64,000 bases of DNA from Dasyornis broadbenti (taxonomy: Eukaryota; Chordata; Aves; Passeriformes; Dasyornithidae): assembly GCA_013397935.1 (NCBI GenBank), contig VZRN01011461.1:2105681-2169680 (forward strand). Direction: 5' to 3'. Shown one piece after another: positions 1 to 13,127 of the stretch. Made by a program: the position numbers and the translations under genes. Numbering within the stretch: the stretch's first letter is position 1; each line of letters begins with the position of its first letter. The notes under the pieces were generated by a model, which was not told the origin of the DNA, made no database searches, and saw nothing but the letters and a program-made list of their open reading frames with translations.

Positions 1-3000
1 AGGGGGGGATTTCAGCTGAAAACAAACTCATGTTTATTAATGAGAACAAGGTATTTTTTCCTCCTGTTTGAAGGATGATTGATATTGGAGTGATTGTTTG
101 TGACCATGATTTACTGCTCTCCCTGCCAGCCTGCTGCTGACTCTCGTGACATTTGCATTGCATTCACAGACAGGTTGGCACTGGGGATAGCCCAGATCAC
201 CTACCAAATATCTCTAGTCAAAAGTGCCCCGTGAAGGAAAAACAAAATAATATTACTAGTGTTTTAGAATGTTAGCCATTGAGAGACTTCTTATTTTAAA
301 AAGTTTGAATTATGTTTTAGTTGCTTAAGTTTTACGCCAAGTTTAAGGTGAAAACTTTTCTATTTGATATGAGACTGCTCCCATCTCTTGTGTCTCTGCT
401 GTTAATATGTTACTGTTGACTTTCAGGGCAAAAATAACAGTTTTGCAGACACCTCTTCTGCCTTTAAAGGTAGTATCATCATAATCCTCTTTCACTTGGC
501 AGAAGTTAGAATTTCGGTTACCCAGGGTTAAAATATTGTTGGGATAAGGCAAAAGTTAAGATGGTCATTCATCCAGAACTTCAGCCAGGCTCTAAATGAG
601 CCATTCTTTATCTCTGTGTAGTTCAGATCACTTTCCTCCCTTTCTCCTTGTTTAGCTTTGTGTGCTTTCATCTGAGACTGAAATAAAAAGACCCAAATTC
701 TGAAAAGATACGTGTAGCGCTTTTTCAGAGACTCAATAGAACTGGAATAGTTAGGAGTGTGTTTTGGGCACTTATCCAAGCTTAAACAGATCTCTACATA
801 GTCTGAGGAACAAGAACTGAATTGCTGTTACAGAAACTGCTTTCACAGGTGAAAAAGAAAACAGCCAGCAAGTGCGATAGGCAGAGAAAAACAATTCTGC
901 TTTTCCCAGATGAATAACAAATGAGATTTTTCAGTCTCTAGTTTCTTCCTTTCCACTTCACCTGTAAAAGCTGTGGGTTTGGGAGCAATATATTTTAACT
1001 CAACTTAGAAAAAAGTAGTTAAAAATTTCAGATCACCCCAGACAGTCCACACGGCAGTGGGGCAGAGACTGGAGCTTCATTCATTGTTCAAAACAATTCA
1101 CAAGGTGATTTCTACAAGCCAGTTCATGGTTTGGAAACTTAGTTCATTTTGTTGTCTGCAGAAGCAACCTGAAATGTTGCTTTACCCTGAGTCTGTATGT
1201 TCTGTACAACCATGTAGTCTTGGAGTGAATTAATGACTTTTGGTGTGCACATGCTTTCCATAATTCATTTAGAATTCTCTGTTCTCATTAATATTCTAGT
1301 TTTAAACCTTATGAACTTGGTCAAAGTACGTTGTTTCAAATATTGAGATACGAATGTATAGAAAATGGTTGGCAGTTCTTACCACTCTTCTCCTTTTGTT
1401 ATTGATGAGTGTCTTAAACTCACCCTTAGGTGAAATGCTCTTCAGGGAGCATTTCCTCATCTTGGTGGAAAGACCCTGGCTGCTGTTTGACTAGAATGGA
1501 GACTTTTGTAATGTGTGTCAAGAGAGAAAATCACGTGGTTTGTGTGAAATGCAAGCCCACAGATAGAAAACCTCCAGGAGACATTTCTGTTTTAAAAACA
1601 TTTGCTGACACTGTGGAGAAGAGCATCTGCGAGGGAATCGATGTGGCTGGTGATCAGTGTTTCCAATATCCCTCCTCCTTTCAGGAGAGGCTCTTACCTG
1701 AGGGCTGGTGCCTGAGCAGAGGGGAAAGGGGGATCCCTGATTCTTTGGCCTCAAATTTGCCTGGTTTTGTGTAAGTGCAACATACTGCGCCTTTAGTCTG
1801 TAGCTTTCAATTTGCCATGTTAATGCTAAAGACATAATCATGAGGTTTTCGCTTTGCAAGAGAGGATAATTATTTCAGATTTATTTCCTCTGGCAGTGGC
1901 TCTTCTATATGGACACTCAGACTGTGCAGAAGGAGAGATCTCACAGTAGTCAGTCTGCAGCTGATGGTTTAAGAGGCTTAGAAACATCATAAAGGTCAAA
2001 AATATCGTAGCTATAAATGGAAGTGTTTAAAGTTGGAGAGCGATTTATGGAAGAGGACAGCATGAATTGGCACTGGAACCATTCTTTTCCATTATTTCTC
2101 TAAATGACTCTTTTAGTAGTGTTGAAATCAAGATAATCAAGTTTGAAAATTAATGGGAAGGAACAGCAAATAATTAGGAACAATGCTATCAAGTAGGTAA
2201 GTGCTCTGACTACTGGCATACCTGAGCCCATAACTGCAGGGAGTGTGACTGTAGAATGGAAATTGGAGTAGATTATTTTAGATTATCTTTCCATTCAGCT
2301 CTCCCCATCACCCTCCTCCCCCAAACTATCAGAGGGATATGGTCATAGTTTCTAAGGGGTGCTACAGACTTAAATTTAGTTTATTACAGTCGAGAAATAA
2401 AAGATGTATCTTTATATTTCCTAAAAGTCAAGCTCCAAGTACAAATTTCTGGTACAAAGAAATTGTAGAGTTGAGCTGAGGAGCTCTGTGTTGGAGGACC
2501 CCACGGTGTATCATTGGCTGTAGCTCTCCAGCGTGCTCCATCCCAGGTCATGAGATCCTTGGAATATGATATCCAAAGCGTGAAAACACAGAGCTGTGTA
2601 CCCGTAGTTCAGGAAGTGCATGGGCCAGATCCTTGGCTGGTATCTGCTGCTGCATTTCCTGTGATTTCTGCACATTGTCACTACCAGCAAGTTACAGCTG
2701 CTCAAAAACCTGCTCAGAAAACTCTGTTGTTGGGTGAATTTTCCCCACTAACAGGGGCAGGAAAGGTAGCAATGCTCTGTGAGCATTATTGTGGTTCTGC
2801 AATGGAAATTTTTGAAGAAGGCCGCTGTAACAGAGTCAAAAGTAGACTCTGAGAGTTGGTGGCTGTGGTATGGGGATGTTTAAAGGGTGCCAAGGCTGAG
2901 ACAAGAACTGCACCCAGGCTGCTTAGGAGGAGCTCTGAGACTGCACATGGCAGGTAGAAGATGCTGCTTCTGCTCTGGGAATGAGATCTGAGGGAATGGT

Positions 3001-6000
3001 CCCTGTGCCCTCCCCTGTCTTACACAGCTGGGCACTTCTGGCTTGGGAACACACAGGGGAGAGAGGAGAAGTAATTTTCTGAAAGAAGTAAAAAAAAAAA
3101 AGGAAATGAAAGAGCATGGACAGCATTAAAGATGAATAGGCTAAGCTCGAGGAAACTTCCAACAAGTCTGTCAAAACCTACATGTGATTTGAGCTTTCAT
3201 ATCTGGGCTCAACCTGACATTGCTGAGCATACAAGTCCAGAACTTGACCTGTGGTGCTTAGCAAATATTTTGTGTTATACAGTGGCCAGAAAGGAAATGT
3301 TTCATTTTGCTCTTTAGTGAGCTCCAGGAAAGGTGTTGGAGTTTGAATCAACCTTGAATTCCCTGTGCTACCTCTGCGGGCATTGAAGGATAGAAACACC
3401 CGCAACATGGTGCTGTCTGGTAAAGGGCAGTTCCCTGTTCCTGATGCACTAAACCGAGTAAAATAATCCTTACCCAGCTGTGGCCATGGTCACTTCATCA
3501 TGGATACATGGAATTACATTAGCAGAGCTTCTATCCCGTGGTTTGATCGTTCAAAGTGAGCTGTTGGGTGAAAACTGTTTAACCCCCCACAAAATTCTTC
3601 CTCTGCAGGCCCAAAAGAATAATTTAAATGGCTGACATTTTCTGTACATCACTGAATAAGTTTATGACTCTTTTCTGAGACAGAAGTGGCCTTCAGACCA
3701 GGACCTACCTCTAAATAATGAGCCTTCATGAACGGTGTTGGGTTTTGTTTGTTTGTTTAATTTGTTTATTTTATTATGAATAAGTGACTGTTACTCAGAG
3801 AAAAGTACAAAGACTTATGGTGAATTTTTTTAAAAATGAAACTTATGGTGTTAGGTTTTCTTTGTGGCCTAGATGTAACCAGCTATCATGCCGAGCAGCC
3901 CATCACTGTCCCAGAGAATTCTGGCAGATGCTAATTTCTAATGGATTATCAAATTAATATGACTTTTTAGCACAGTTGTCTTTTTCTTTTTTGCTGTCAT
4001 TAGGATTTTTTTCTCCTTTGGAAAGAAAATTCACTCAAGTGAGATACTTTGGGAAGTTGTACAGGGTTTAAAGCTTTGTAGTCTTGAACATATGTTCCAC
4101 ACTGGATCAAGTGTCCTGTGTCTGTGAATCACAAGGCAAACATTCTTTTTTTTCACATATTTTTTTCCATTTTTAAAGCGCTGTTGCTACCTTGGTCCAC
4201 TGCCTCCAATTGTGTTGCCATTTTTAAACTTTGTTAGGAACGCTCTCACTCCAATTGGATTATTGGTGTAAATGGCAACCGGCTGGGAAATCTTTTCAGC
4301 CTTGTGACTGCTTTGAAAGGAAATCTTTCATGGCTCTTTGTATCCCACACAGCACAGAAATTGTAGTGTAGCCTGGTGCAAGTTGTTTGTAATTTTGGCC
4401 TCTGATCTAAATTGGCTTAAGAACACAGTGAGGATTCCCAAGCAGCGCAGAGGAGATTGAGGGAAAACCTCTGTCCCTGCGCACTGTGGAATGCTGGGGT
4501 TGCAGTGCAGTGCCTCCAAAGAGGCTTTACCACCCGTGCTGGGGACACAAGTGCCAGCCACACTTATTTCCACAGGACGAACCAGGGACACCCGTGAATG
4601 CAGCAGAGGTAGACTGAACTTGCAGCAAATTCTGAATCTGCTCCTTCCCATCTTAACTTCAGTTCTTCAAATAACTTAATATTTTTTACGCTGATGATGC
4701 TGTTTTCTTTATCACCATAAATCATTGTTTTATGCTGATGACACTGTATTTCTCTATCACCATTAATCATCTATAATGCTTGAGAAGGAAATGTTAATGA
4801 AGAATACAATTTATTAAATGTCACCCAGTGGGTGGGCTAAAAGGTGGATTAACTGCAAACCTTTCTATAAACAGGGCCAAAATAAAGTAATGACCCAAAC
4901 AGCCTCGTAGGTCTGGTGTGGGAGGTGCTGGGTGAGGTGAGCAGGACGCAGTCAAGGAAGGGTTTTGCAGAGCGGGGACAGCACCTGGGGAAGGCTGAAG
5001 CAGCCTGGCAGAGTTGCACTGGAAGGGGAGGAGTTGCTCTGGAAAAAGAAAGGCATCCCTTGCTGTGTGCAATGTGCTGCAGAAAGTCACAGCTTCCCAC
5101 CTGGCACTGCCCTACTGCTCTTTGGGAAGCCATGGCAGAAACAGGCAGGAATTGAAATGTAACTCTTCTCCCCCTAAGGTTCCCCTGCTCTTTGTAAGCA
5201 CAGGACACCCTCTGATATTTCCCTTGTCTGATCATGGAATAACCAACTCCTGCGGATAAGGGAGAAGGACTTGAATGGCAGAAGGACTGACAAAACAAAT
5301 GCCTCAAGCCATAACTATTACTTAGAGAGTGTTTCAACCCTTAATTCAGCTCAATCTTTGATTGGTTAGTTTGTCTCTGCTATAAACTTTCAAGGCCATG
5401 TTAGTTACCTGTCATTTTAGAGGTTGCTTCTCTACCCTGTCCACTTGTAGGCTGCCTGTTTTCCAGAAGGCACACATTTCTTTCTCGTTTTAAAATTTTA
5501 ATTTTTGCCACCTTTTGATTATGGTGATATTATATGGGGTCAGTGCTCAGTCAACTGTTAAATAAATTGCAAATTCTACAAAACACAGCCGGCAGAGTCA
5601 TTACTAACTGTAATGCTGAAACTTCAAGCAAAATTACATCTGGCTACAATGCTATTCAGATGCATAAATTATACAGCCTCTGATTATCTTAAAGAAAATT
5701 CAGCTATTAAACTTATTTTATGGGCACAAAACAAGGGGAACTGCCAAAAGGAATCTGTGCATCCTAAAAGTCATGAGAAGAAAAATAATTGGCAAACCTT
5801 TTCCGCCTGCAGTTTTATGGAATGTTCTCTCTCCCTCCTGATGTTCAATCAGCCTCCACCACTGGCACAGATAAAATCATACAATGTCAGAGCTGGTGGG
5901 GGAACGCAGCCTGTGTAGCTTTAGAACAGCAGGTGGGTCCAACGTTTCAAATCTGACCCCAAACATCCCATAGCTTTGCATGGGGACCCAGAGGGGTGAA

Positions 6001-7617
6001 TCTCCAGGGGAGAAAATTGTAATTCAGTGCGGAAAAAAATTAAGGATGCTTGATAGTGGGCTGTCGAGTGTGCTGCAGAACTCCTGAAAGCTTTCCAGCT
6101 GCCCTGGAGCACACGAGGGGTCAGCCCTCTCCACATGCCAGTAGGTCACTGGTGCCTGACTTGTGTGAGAGTGGGGAAGCACGAAGAGCAGAGCCTGGAG
6201 TGGCACAACACCCCCAGTGGCACCACGCACCACAGCTGTGTCAGAAACCCCTTAGACTCAGGGGGATGGCATCTTGCTTCTTGCCTTGTTCTCCCACACC
6301 CCATTTTATTTCAGTATTGCCAGTGTTAAATTCAGAGTTCTCTTTGAAGAATAGTGAGTACATTGCTTAAAACAGTCCTGTCACCACATTTCCTGAGTTG
6401 CTTCAATGTATTTGAAACCATTCTTACATTTGACAAGTAATTGCCAAAATAGGTTATATGCCACTGACCTTTATCAAAGTCTGATTTTTCCCAAGGCTTG
6501 TCTTACAGTTCCATCCTGTGAAGACATCCAGGGAAGATAATTGCTCCCTAAACTAATTGCCTTCTCTGCTGTTCTCTCCTGGACTTCTGCAAGACAGAGG
6601 AAATTCTGCTATTATTTGTTCTTCGAACAGGTCTGAGCATCTCAGCCTGGAGATAGAAGGAGGTACCCCAATTCTGTTTTCATTTCCTACCTTCCCTCTT
6701 GTAACAAGAATTATGATTCAGGTGCATTGTTGCTTTCTTTCTGGAGTGTTTCTACGCAGAATTTGTGGAGGAAATCATCATTTTACAGTCCAGTATGTGG
6801 TGTTATATCAAGTATAAATATGACTAACAGGAGTAATGGATAGTGCCGACGAGTACATGAGGAAGCACTGCATTAACATTATGCAACCTGAATCTGTTTT
6901 TTTCTCACTGATTTATCATAACCATTCAGTATTTCAATATATATTGATCTTCAAGTCACAAGGAAGGGAAGATGAATCTTGTTTTAACAAAGCTCTCCTT
7001 TTTAATTCAGCTCTGTGATGGATTGTGAGTGATAACTTGGTGGCTAGCACAGTTTTAGCCAAGCCATGAGCTACTCGCTGGCTGAGGGATATTGATAGCT
7101 ACTAAATATGAACTAAATTATTAATGGCAATGAAGCATACCAGGGTTTCATGTAGACGGCTGGTGTCAGAGCAGAGAGAATTCCCATGGTGTTGCAAAAG
7201 GAGTTGTTTCTTTAACACTTTAATGTTGCTGTTGGAGAAGGCTCTTTCCGCCAGCAGTGTGGTTCTGTGTTTGTGAGCGGGCTGGAATAGACAGCACCTG
7301 GTGAGGACCAAAGGTTTCACCCTTACCTGGACTCAGATTAAAGCAGTTTAAAGTCAGATTAAAGAGTTTCCTCTTCCACTTGTCATCTGTTACACAGACA
7401 AGGTGTGTGAGGCATTCTCCTGACCAGACATCCTGGAGAGCTCTGCTTTCACAGCAGCAATCTTACAGAGCTATTGATGTCACCAGTGAAAACACAGCGA
7501 TCTCAGTGTAGTGTTTTCCAAGTTTACTTGTTTTAAATAGACTTACTTAATTTTTGAACATCAATCCCAAATTATTAATAGTTATATGTGTGAAGTCCAT
7601 AGAAAAACTAAAGCTGA
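1..7617. other. Unique non-coding DNA, left flank
   Basis: No gene is supported here. The sequence is AT-rich with ordinary short homopolymers and a purine-rich patch near 3060-3110. A GC-richer pocket at about 4900-5240 produces several overlapping open frames on both strands, which argues against any one of them being real. A 10-bp inverted repeat (4214-4223 with 4270-4279) lies in a stretch that could be a conserved non-coding element, but conservation cannot be judged from one sequence. I see no full transposon. Confidence 0.7.
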
Positions 7618-7628
7618 TTTTTTTTTTT

Positions 7629-7657
7629 NNNNNNNNNNNNNNNNNNNNNNNNNNNNN
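7629..7657. other. Assembly gap (29 N)
   Basis: A run of 29 Ns sits directly between an 11-nt T run (7618-7628) and a 5-nt T run (7658-7662). The missing sequence is probably an extended poly-T tract or a length-variable homopolymer. The N count may not reflect the true distance. Any open frame across it is meaningless. Confidence 0.98.
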
Positions 7658-7662
7658 TTTTT

Positions 7663-10600
7663 AACCAGGATTAGTTCTTGGAAAAATCTGAAAACCCTTT
7701 TGTTGAGTCTACTTAGTAGCATCTCTAAGCATTTAGAGTAAATTCCATTTGTAATTGTGAATGACAAATAATTTACCCAAAATCTTTAAGTGCCTTTTCA
7801 CTTTTAGCTGCAAGGAAATCAAGAACATATACTCCTAAGAATCTGCTTAACTTAGTTTAAGACAATTTCTGCCTTTCATTTCATTTGTACTTTATTAATT
7901 TTAAAGTGCTTTAGTCTAAAATCTCATTTCTCAATCTGTCGACTATGGGAGGATCTGCATTCCTTGCTTTGTTTGAGCCCATTCCATGCAAGTCAAAAAA
8001 AAGAAAGGAGGAGAAAAGCAGAGGTATGAGAAAGAGAAATCAAAAATGAAACAAAAACATCACTCTTTATCATATTTAGCCTTTTCTTAAATACCAATAG
8101 CATGATAATCAGAGAAACTGATTCTGGTCATGATGTAAAAAATGTTTTAAGTTTCAAGAAGTCCAAAAGGAAATTGGAGAAAATATTTCTCCCAATTGAA
8201 TGATTAAAAAAGAAAATCTATTGCAAATTCTGTAAGCAGTGGATTATAAATCCAATTTTTTACTCCCCCTTCTGGTTGTGATTTTAAGGAATGCACACAC
8301 ATGGAAAGCAGGAGTAAGGTTGTCAATTTGTTATTTGAAAACATTTTAACATCTATTCCTAACTGTGAAATGTGTCAGCTAGGGAGCATATAATTTCTTC
8401 TATTAAGATGCTGTGTGTATATAATTTAAAATAACAATGCAAGCAGATATGCCAGTGTTGTGGTGTTTTTCATTTCAAGTAGCTTCAAAAGAGAACAATT
8501 TCTGTTTGCTCGGGATTGCAGTCTGGTAGTCCCACTCACATGGAGCAGTACTTTGTTCCTGCCCAGATCAATGTGTTTACTGAAGACACAAAGTGTGGGT
8601 CAGACCAGCAAAGTCACAGGGCCAGCACACTCAAGGCTTATTAGCAATGTCAGGTCCCTAAGCAATGCAAGCAGAAACAGATTTATTATAAAATGCCACT
8701 TTCACAAGAAGTGCATAAAACTCCACCAGCGTAGCACGAGATGCAAGAGCATGAAGTAACTGGGTTTTGGTAAAGCAAGTTAAGTCTTCCATGTGGGTGT
8801 GCGGCGATGGATTTCAGGATGAAGCCTTGGCACTACAGGGATTGGGGGGTGCTGTGAACTCGCCCATCCTCGCTGCACAATTCATTTGTTTCAGAGCTGT
8901 GCCGCGGTGCGAGCGCTGGCAGGAGCGTTCCTGTCCCTGCAGGTGTGGGAATGGCTCGGATACAGCTGTGCCAGCTGTGGATTGGGCCCAGGGAAGCCTC
9001 ATTTATCGGAGCCTTACATTATTAAAAGTGTGCAGTTTAATCCATTAGGGAAGGCGCCATCGGTGTGGAAGTGCCAGCGATGCTGAGGAGTTTATATGTT
9101 CTGAGAGCCCAATAAGCATCATCTACTTCAGTTACAGAGTGTAGCAGTTTTAGGTGCCTGGTTGCTTTCCCAGATTTTGTTGCCTTGCTAATTAAATCAG
9201 ACTTGGGGATTTGAAATTGAATTGGTGTGAAATACACAATAAAAGTCTGTAAGTAGTTGAAGACTGGCAAGGCCTGGGCATGTATTTAACTGCCATGGAA
9301 AGTCAGAGGAACCTGACTACAGGACTCTTCTGCAAACATTTCTAATGCTGTTCTCTATCACTTTTTATGCTGTAAATGACTTTTGTTCTTAAGTGACTTC
9401 CCTTCTTGTAGTGCTGCATGAAATGAGATGACAGCAGCATCACGTTCTCGAATTTAACTACCATCATGAGCACTGAGAAGGAAAAATTGCATGACCCATA
9501 AAAGCATCCTAAAGCTGGTTGCTTTAGGACAAAAGATGACAGTTGGAAAGTGAACCGCTCTCCCAAGGAATATAAACCACGTATTCAACAACAGGAATAA
9601 GAGGTGTTTTTGGATAGTAGCACTACTTTGTTTCAGAATGAGCAATAAAGGCAAACTACAGATCAGATCTACCAGCTCCATTGCCATCATGGCTGTGTGT
9701 TAAATGGAAGGAGGACAGGCCTTCCAGGTTTTCCAGAAAGAATAACTGAGCAAATAAATTATGTGACAACAATATCACTTAGGAAAGGATAAAGACGAAC
9801 ATCTCCGATCGCAGGGTAAGGGATACGACATGGTGAAAATGGCAGCTATAAACCAAAGAGGTCCAAGGAGGGCAAGTAGCGTTCCAGAAAAAAGCGTGAA
9901 ACAAGGGTGACTTGCAGTGTAAGGAGAATGAGACTTTGTGAAGAGCTGCTGCCTTGGGCAGAGGGGCACAACTGCTGAACAAAAAACTAGATGAAACCCT
10001 CAATTTCTTGCAAATATTTCTCTCTGTCTTACGATTGAAATTAGTTCTTTGTGAGCTGCTTGCAGCTTTCAAAAGATGTGCAGGAGCCCATTGTTCAGAA
10101 AATTTTCCACAATGCTGAAATTCATGTGGGGGTTCTTAGATATTGCCATTTCGCAATGCCTCATTTCAAGGCCATAAAACTCCAATATAACTAGACAAGC
10201 CATTGCCGTGATACACGACAAAGCTGGCATTCCCAAACAACGTAATTTGGTATGCATTTAATTAAAATACATATACTGTTTGCACACAGGGCTGAAACCA
10301 AAAGCGGTGCCCACAAATTCAACAGAAAATGAAGGATGGCAGCTGCTAGAGCACAGGAAATAGGTTATGGCTGTGACAGTGCCGCCTGTATCAGAGCAGT
10401 GCAGGGGCTAATGCATATGCTTAATGCAGCGTAGTTTTAAAGATTGCTGGGGTATCAAATTCAGACCACCTTCCTATCCTTTTGAAAGCATTTTTCTTAT
10501 TTCATACCCCCGTAATCCTTTTAAATATGTATAGATTGTGCTCAAGTTATAAGGTAGGATGATTTTTACATGTATAAAAATATGTTGACTAGTGCCTAAA

Positions 10601-11770
10601 TGCTGGACTCCCTGGCTGTCAGTGCCTATTGTATATAATTTTCCCAGACACACAGCTAGCCTTAGGCTGTGAAGGTAGGAGCTCTGTGTCAGAAAGACTT
10701 TGACAAAAGATATATAGCTTTTAATTTGCCCATGGAACAGAGGGAGCAGATTTATGACCTAAAATATAAGGCTGAGAATTGGCTGTATACTTTCAGCTAA
10801 TGGGTATAGAAATGAGGAGATTCACAATGGCTACTTCGTGCGCAGGCTGCCTTTTTTGCATGTTGAATAAACAGTTCAGAAAAATTTACAGGGCTATAAT
10901 TTAAAAAAAAAAAAAGAAGGGAAGGGGTAGACCCGTGAATGCATTCTCTATCTTCTATCTCTTCTTGAGCTTACAGTATGTTGTAAAACTGTAATTCCAG
11001 CCTGCTTTAACTGATTGCTTTGTTTGCATGTGTATCAGGCTAGATTATTAGCGTTTGTTTGTTGGCTATTTTTCATTAAGGGCCTTTGCAGACATTAAAG
11101 GGGCTCACAAAATTGTGGAACTCTCAATACCAGTTCCACAGGTAGTAAAAAATCCTGTCAACTTTATCTGAATGAAGTTACACTGATTTATGTAGGCTGA
11201 GGATTTGGCCTGCAGAATTGATCTTGGGTTGTAAGAGGGAAACTCTGACGGTGTCCTCTGTTCTTAACTCCTTTGACAAAGATAGCTTTAGAAAACCATT
11301 TTGATTTTGTGGATTTATCCTTTGTCCTGGCTGTCAGAAGACATAGCAGTTTAAGATCAAAGGGGAAGAGATTTGAAGATTAAACGTCTTTGAACTGAAA
11401 ATGTCCTGCAGCCCCATAAATTCCAGCAGAGATCACTAAATCGAGAGTGCAATCATCAGCTGATTTGTATTAATGATGCACAGATCGAAACCTTGGAAGT
11501 GCTGTGAGCTCTGTACGTCTGCTCCAAGGGACGGAGCACTGTCAGGGATCTCATCCAGGGATCCCAGAGCCCCTGGGACCAGCCTTGCTGAGGCTCCTGG
11601 TCCTGCCGTGCACAGGATGGACTCTTCAGCCTCTGGAGAGCCGCTGGTGGCCCAGAGCTCCCCTGGGCACGGAAGTCTCACGGTGACACTGATCTTGTCA
11701 CTCCTGGGGGATGAAGGGCTGTCAAGGAGGTGGGTGCAGCCAGGAGAGGACGGGAATGGCACACACCGAT
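7663..11770. other. Unique non-coding DNA
   Basis: No gene is supported. The region holds a modest GC- and CpG-richer pocket at about 8800-9070, a 13-nt A run at 10903-10915, and AT-rich sequence elsewhere. Open frames are short, mutually overlapping and low in complexity. The stretch 11470-11770 just before the CR1 terminus is GC-richer and could be an older, unrecognisable part of the same element, but I could not align it to CR1. Confidence 0.65.
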
Positions 11771-11895
11771 CTGGTTGGATCAACCCTTGGGCAACCTGCT
11801 CTAGTGGGAGGTGTCCCTGATGCGGGGCTGGGACTAAAGGGTCTTTAAGGCACTAAAGGGTCTCTAAGGTTCCTTCCCTAACATTCCATGATCTG
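11771..11895 (+). mobile_element. CR1 retrotransposon 3' end fragment
   Basis: The sequence follows the order of the CR1 3' untranslated region: a block about losing the comparison 'gcaacctgctctagtggga', then 'ggtgtccctg', then the 'actaaagggtctttaagg' block, then 'ttccttccctaacattcca' running toward the usual terminal octamer-like end. CR1 is a non-LTR retrotransposon that usually inserts as 5'-truncated copies, so a lone 3' end is expected. The copy is diverged and carries a 19-bp internal tandem duplication (11833-11851 and 11852-11870, 17 of 19 identical). No reverse transcriptase frame remains. The assignment is from memory of the consensus. Confidence 0.78.
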
Positions 11896-12709
11896 CACAG
11901 GCAAGGACCAAATGACCACTGCCTGTAATTCCTGCTGAGGCCTTATTCTCTGCTCTTTTATCTTGGCTTGTTAAAGACACTGAGGGATAGAGGCTCTGCC
12001 TCCTGCTAGAGAATTTCCAGAGGTTAATAATCCCAGCAATTCAACATTGTTTATGTTTTGCTCATCAGCTTTCAACTGCTGAATCTCGTTATGATGTATC
12101 CTGTTAGAGTGCCTTCCTCCAAAGCTGTAAGTGCCAGGCTGAAAGGAATCCTGGGCTCCAGTAGTGATGGATGTTTCTTTGGAAGCAGTTCTAAGGAATA
12201 ACTGCTGTGAGGGAGCGCCTGCAAAAAATGGAGGCACAATGACTTGCCTTATTCTTTAATTCTTCAAAGATTTAAGATCACGAAAACAAAACACTAGAAA
12301 AAAACTCTGGAAGGATTATTCTGCTATAATCCCTATTTATTCTTTTGTTTCTCCATGTAATGTTAGTGTTTGCATGCTAATTAGTGATAGGAACTGAATT
12401 TTCTAGGAAGAAATTTGTTTTTCTAACAAAACTTATTTTGAAAGGTACACTTTCTACTACATTCATTTTTTTATAGATAAGCGATCTACTTGAGCCTACA
12501 TGGCAGAGGATAACATAAAGATGTTATTTGAAAATAAATTACTGCTTCAAGTAGCTTCTGTAGTGTATTTGCAAAATGCCAGTTCTAGAAGGCCAGTGGA
12601 ATTATTAACTCAAGATAAATGGCTAGAGATGATATAATTATGAATTCTGTGAGAAGACCTTGCCACAAGAAAGATATAGATTGATTTTTTTTTTTTTTTG
12701 CTTTGTTAG
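11896..12709. other. Unique non-coding DNA
   Basis: No gene or repeat recognised. A homeobox-like patch with 'tgcatgctaattagtg' near 12372-12387 sits in AT-rich sequence of the kind seen in conserved non-coding elements. A 14-nt T run lies at 12686-12699, just before the tandem duplication. Confidence 0.6.
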
Positions 12710-13127
12710 CATCATCCATATGAAAAAAATAATTGAGACATCACAATGACAACGATTCATACTTTCTGTGACTTTCAATGATTTGATTTTTTTTTTTTTT
12801 TTCTATTTTCTTACCAAGAGAGTCTTGGATATTCTTCATAACTCACTAGATTTTAACAAATGCTGCATTCGCTGAACTGCAAAACTGAACTCCATTTTCT
12901 GAAGTGAAAACAAAAATANCATCATCCATATGAAAAAAATAATTGAGACATCACAATGACAACGATTCATACTTTCTGTGACTTTCAATGATTTGATTTT
13001 TTTTTTTTTTTCTATTTTCTTACCAAGAGAGTCTTGGATATTCTTCATAACTCACTAGATTTTAACAAATGCTGCATTCGCTGAACTGCAAAACTGAACT
13101 CCATTTTCTGAAGTGAAAACAAAAATA
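12710..13127. repeat. Near-perfect 209-bp tandem duplication with N junction
   Basis: Copy 1 is 12710-12918 and copy 2 is 12920-13127, separated by a single N at 12919. By eye the copies differ only in the length of one poly-T tract, 16 T in copy 1 and 15 T in copy 2. Both begin with 'catcatccatatg' and end with 'gaagtgaaaacaaaaata'. A perfect repeat with only homopolymer-length variation and an N exactly at the junction is typical of two overlapping contig ends placed side by side instead of merged. A recent real tandem duplication is the alternative. No coding content is supported. Confidence 0.96.

Noticed and set aside
4849..5337. 162-codon minus-strand open frame with several overlapping plus-strand frames
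   Set aside because: It lies in a GC-richer pocket where stops are scarce on both strands. No domain, motif or splice context was seen, and competing frames overlap it throughout.
5873..5960. Possible CR1 3' end on the minus strand ('aaaatcatacaatgtcag')
   Set aside because: Only the first 20 or so bases resemble the CR1 terminus. The next conserved blocks are missing or out of order.
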